This document shows positions 14,398-15,868 of a stretch of DNA of 15,868 nucleotides, piece after piece; position 1 is the stretch's first letter, and the number at the start of each line of letters is the position of its first letter. The translations under genes and the position numbers were made by a program. The stretch lies in the NCBI GenBank assembly GCA_002366775.1, contig DFBW01000039.1, forward strand, positions 2,323 through 18,190. Direction: 5' to 3'. The notes beneath the pieces are model-generated. The model saw nothing but the letters and a program-made list of their open reading frames with translations, ran no database searches and was not told the DNA's origin. The stretch is from Roseovarius sp. UBA3070 (lineage in GTDB: Bacteria; Pseudomonadota; Alphaproteobacteria; Rhodobacterales; Rhodobacteraceae).

Positions 14398-15471
14398 TTA
14401 CCCTTTTGAGGTGATGCGGTTGACATGGCCCATTTTGCGGCCCTCTTTCACATCCGCCTTACCATAGAGATGCAGGCTGGCGCGTGGTTCACGGGCAATT
14501 TCGCCCAGGCGGTCCATGTCATTGCCAATCAGGTTTTCCATCACCACATCTGCATACCGTGTGCCATCGCCCAAGGGCCAGCCGACCACGGCGCGGATGT
14601 GTTGCTCAAACTGGTCTACTGCGCAGCCCTGTTGGGTCCAGTGGCCAGAATTATGCACACGCGGCGCAATTTCATTGATGATCAGCCCTTGGGGTGTCAC
14701 GAACAGTTCCATCCCCATGACGCCGACATAATCCAGCTTGTTCAGGATTTGTGCGCTCAGCAGCACCGCATCCGAGCGTTGCGCCGGGCTGAGGCGTGCG
14801 GGCAGGGTGGTGGTGCGCAAAATACCATCGCGATGCACGTTCTCGCCGGGATCAAAGCAAGCAACTTCGCCAGTCAACCCACGCGCGCCGATGATTGAAA
14901 CCTCATGGCTAAAATCAATGAAGCCCTCATAAATCGCGGGGGCACCCTTCATATCCTCCAGCGCCTGATGGGCATCCTCGGGCGTCATGATCCGGGCCTG
15001 ACCTTTGCCGTCATAGCCAAAGCGGCGGGTTTTCAGAATGCCGGGCGCGCCGATTTCTGTCATGGCTTCGGCCAGATCAACGGCGTCATCCACAGCCGCG
15101 AAAGGTGCCGTCATCAGGCCCATTTCACTCAGGAATGCCTTTTCCACCACGCGGTCCTGGCTGACACGCAAGGCATCACGGCCGGGGCGCACTGGCTTGA
15201 GCGCGTCTAGAATGTCGAGCGCTGAGGTGGGGATGTTTTCAAACTCGTAAGTGATCACATCCACAGCTTCTGCGAATTGGCGCAGGGCGTTGGCATCGTC
15301 GTAGGGGGCCTGAATATGGGTGTGGGCCACATGGCTGGCAGGGCAATCGGCGCCGGGTTCAAAAATGCAGGTTTTAAAGCCCAGACGCGAGGCCGCAACG
15401 CTGAGCATCCGCCCCAGCTGACCGCCCCCCAAAATGCCGATCGTGGCCCCGGTGGGCAATATCTCAGTCAT
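14398..15471 (-). CDS. purK: 5-(carboxyamino)imidazole ribonucleotide synthase PurK
   Basis: A 357-residue ATP-grasp enzyme that carboxylates AIR with bicarbonate and ATP to N5-CAIR, which PurE then rearranges. Motifs: [13 protein letters not shown] (11-23) for the N-terminal nucleotide fold, FENIP (77-81), [13 protein letters not shown] (147-159) in the ATP-grasp core, EVSIIGAR (190-197), and [14 protein letters not shown] (266-279) near the active site. The ATG at 15469-15471 is chosen: it gives the family start, while an upstream in-frame start at 15555 would add 28 residues lying inside purE. The reading frame overlaps the end of purE by eight bases, so translation is probably coupled. 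The gene converges with phnM across 52 bases without a clear terminator. Confidence 0.96.
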   Translation of the reverse strand: MTEILPTGATIGILGGGQLGRMLSVAASRLGFKTCIFEPGADCPASHVAHTHIQAPYDDANALRQFAEAVDVITYEFENIPTSALDILDALKPVRPGRDALRVSQDRVVEKAFLSEMGLMTAPFAAVDDAVDLAEAMTEIGAPGILKTRRFGYDGKGQARIMTPEDAHQALEDMKGAPAIYEGFIDFSHEVSIIGARGLTGEVACFDPGENVHRDGILRTTTLPARLSPAQRSDAVLLSAQILNKLDYVGVMGMELFVTPQGLIINEIAPRVHNSGHWTQQGCAVDQFEQHIRAVVGWPLGDGTRYADVVMENLIGNDMDRLGEIAREPRASLHLYGKADVKEGRKMGHVNRITSKG

Positions 15472-15868
15472 TTGTGGGCGCTTCAGGGATTGAGGCGGAA
15501 AGAGCCGCGCGCCACGCATCAAGCCGTGCAGCCAGATCGGGGTCACCATTGGCAAGGATCGCGGCGGCCATCAGGCCCGCGTTGGCGGCACCCGCAGCAC
15601 CAATGGCCATGGTTGCCACGGGAAAGCCGCGTGGCATTTGCACGATGGAATAAAGGCTATCAACACCCGAGAGCGCCTTGGTCTGCACAGGCACGCCAAT
15701 CACAGGCACACGGGTTTTTGAGGCCATCATGCCGGGCAGATGTGCCGCTCCGCCAGCCCCGGCGATGATCACCTGCAACCCGCGATCTGCGGCGGTTTTG
15801 CCATAGTCCCACAGGCGGTCCGGTGTGCGGTGCGCCGAGACGATGCGCGTCTCATAAGCCACGCCCAG
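15464..15868 (-). CDS. purE: N5-CAIR mutase PurE (catalytic subunit), N-terminus outside window
   Basis: Converts N5-CAIR to CAIR in purine synthesis, as the partner of PurK. The 134 visible residues start [10 protein letters not shown] and include the substrate-binding SAHRTPDRL, the [11 protein letters not shown] glycine-rich loop, [36 protein letters not shown], and the C-terminal [14 protein letters not shown]. By comparison with E. coli PurE, where the SAHR histidine is residue 45, about 30 N-terminal residues lie beyond the right edge of the window. The minus-strand frame is open to the window end. The eight-base overlap with purK shows an operon purE-purK; its promoter is outside the window. 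Confidence 0.96.
   Translation of the reverse strand: MGVAYETRIVSAHRTPDRLWDYGKTAADRGLQVIIAGAGGAAHLPGMMASKTRVPVIGVPVQTKALSGVDSLYSIVQMPRGFPVATMAIGAAGAANAGLMAAAILANGDPDLAARLDAWRAALSASIPEAPTND

Overview
The window looks like chromosomal DNA of an alphaproteobacterium, most likely a marine Rhodobacteraceae (Roseobacter-type) species. This rests on the protein families and their character (DUF2161, paired SLC13/TrkA_C permeases, YmdB, YebC, a purE-purK pair), moderate-to-high GC, and a groESL operon behind a perfect CIRCE operator. The taxonomic call is an inference from familiarity; no database search was possible. Most of the window is ordinary housekeeping and accessory metabolism. I found no phage, transposon, CRISPR array, toxin-antitoxin or defence locus, and no rRNA or tRNA.

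Layout. (1) 1-1267: a window-truncated manganese-dependent inorganic pyrophosphatase (minus) diverges from a DUF2161 nuclease-fold protein. That gene converges on a TraB/GumN-family protein (minus) across a perfect 27-bp palindrome holding both stop codons. (2) 2251-4508: groES-groEL with CIRCE, a candidate promoter and a strong intrinsic terminator. (3) 4654-5466: a YmdB-type phosphodiesterase, followed by 268 bp without an intact gene. (4) 5735-9350: two large SLC13-family permeases, each with two cytoplasmic TrkA_C domains, facing each other tail to tail. (5) 9472-10221: a YebC-family gene divergent from the second permease, with overlapping candidate promoters and an inverted repeat between them. 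(6) 10436-13197: a pirin, a 117-bp segment that folds as a possible three-way-junction RNA, a GNAT acetyltransferase, a badly decayed DMT/EamA exporter pseudogene and a secreted alpha/beta hydrolase. (7) 13194-14345: a PhnM-type phosphonate amidohydrolase overlapping the hydrolase by 4 bases. (8) 14398-15868: purK and the 3' part of purE on the minus strand, overlapping by 8 bases.

How the genes work together. GroES and GroEL form the folding machine and are probably repressed by HrcA. PurE and PurK carry out the two-step carboxylation of aminoimidazole ribonucleotide (AIR) in purine synthesis. GNAT, DMT remnant, hydrolase and PhnM lie head to tail with overlaps or short gaps and may once have been one transcript, but the broken exporter shows that the unit is eroding.

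The least explained items are the structured element between pirin and GNAT (11390-11506), the palindrome at 1241-1267, the decayed exporter, and PhnM outside any visible phn cluster.
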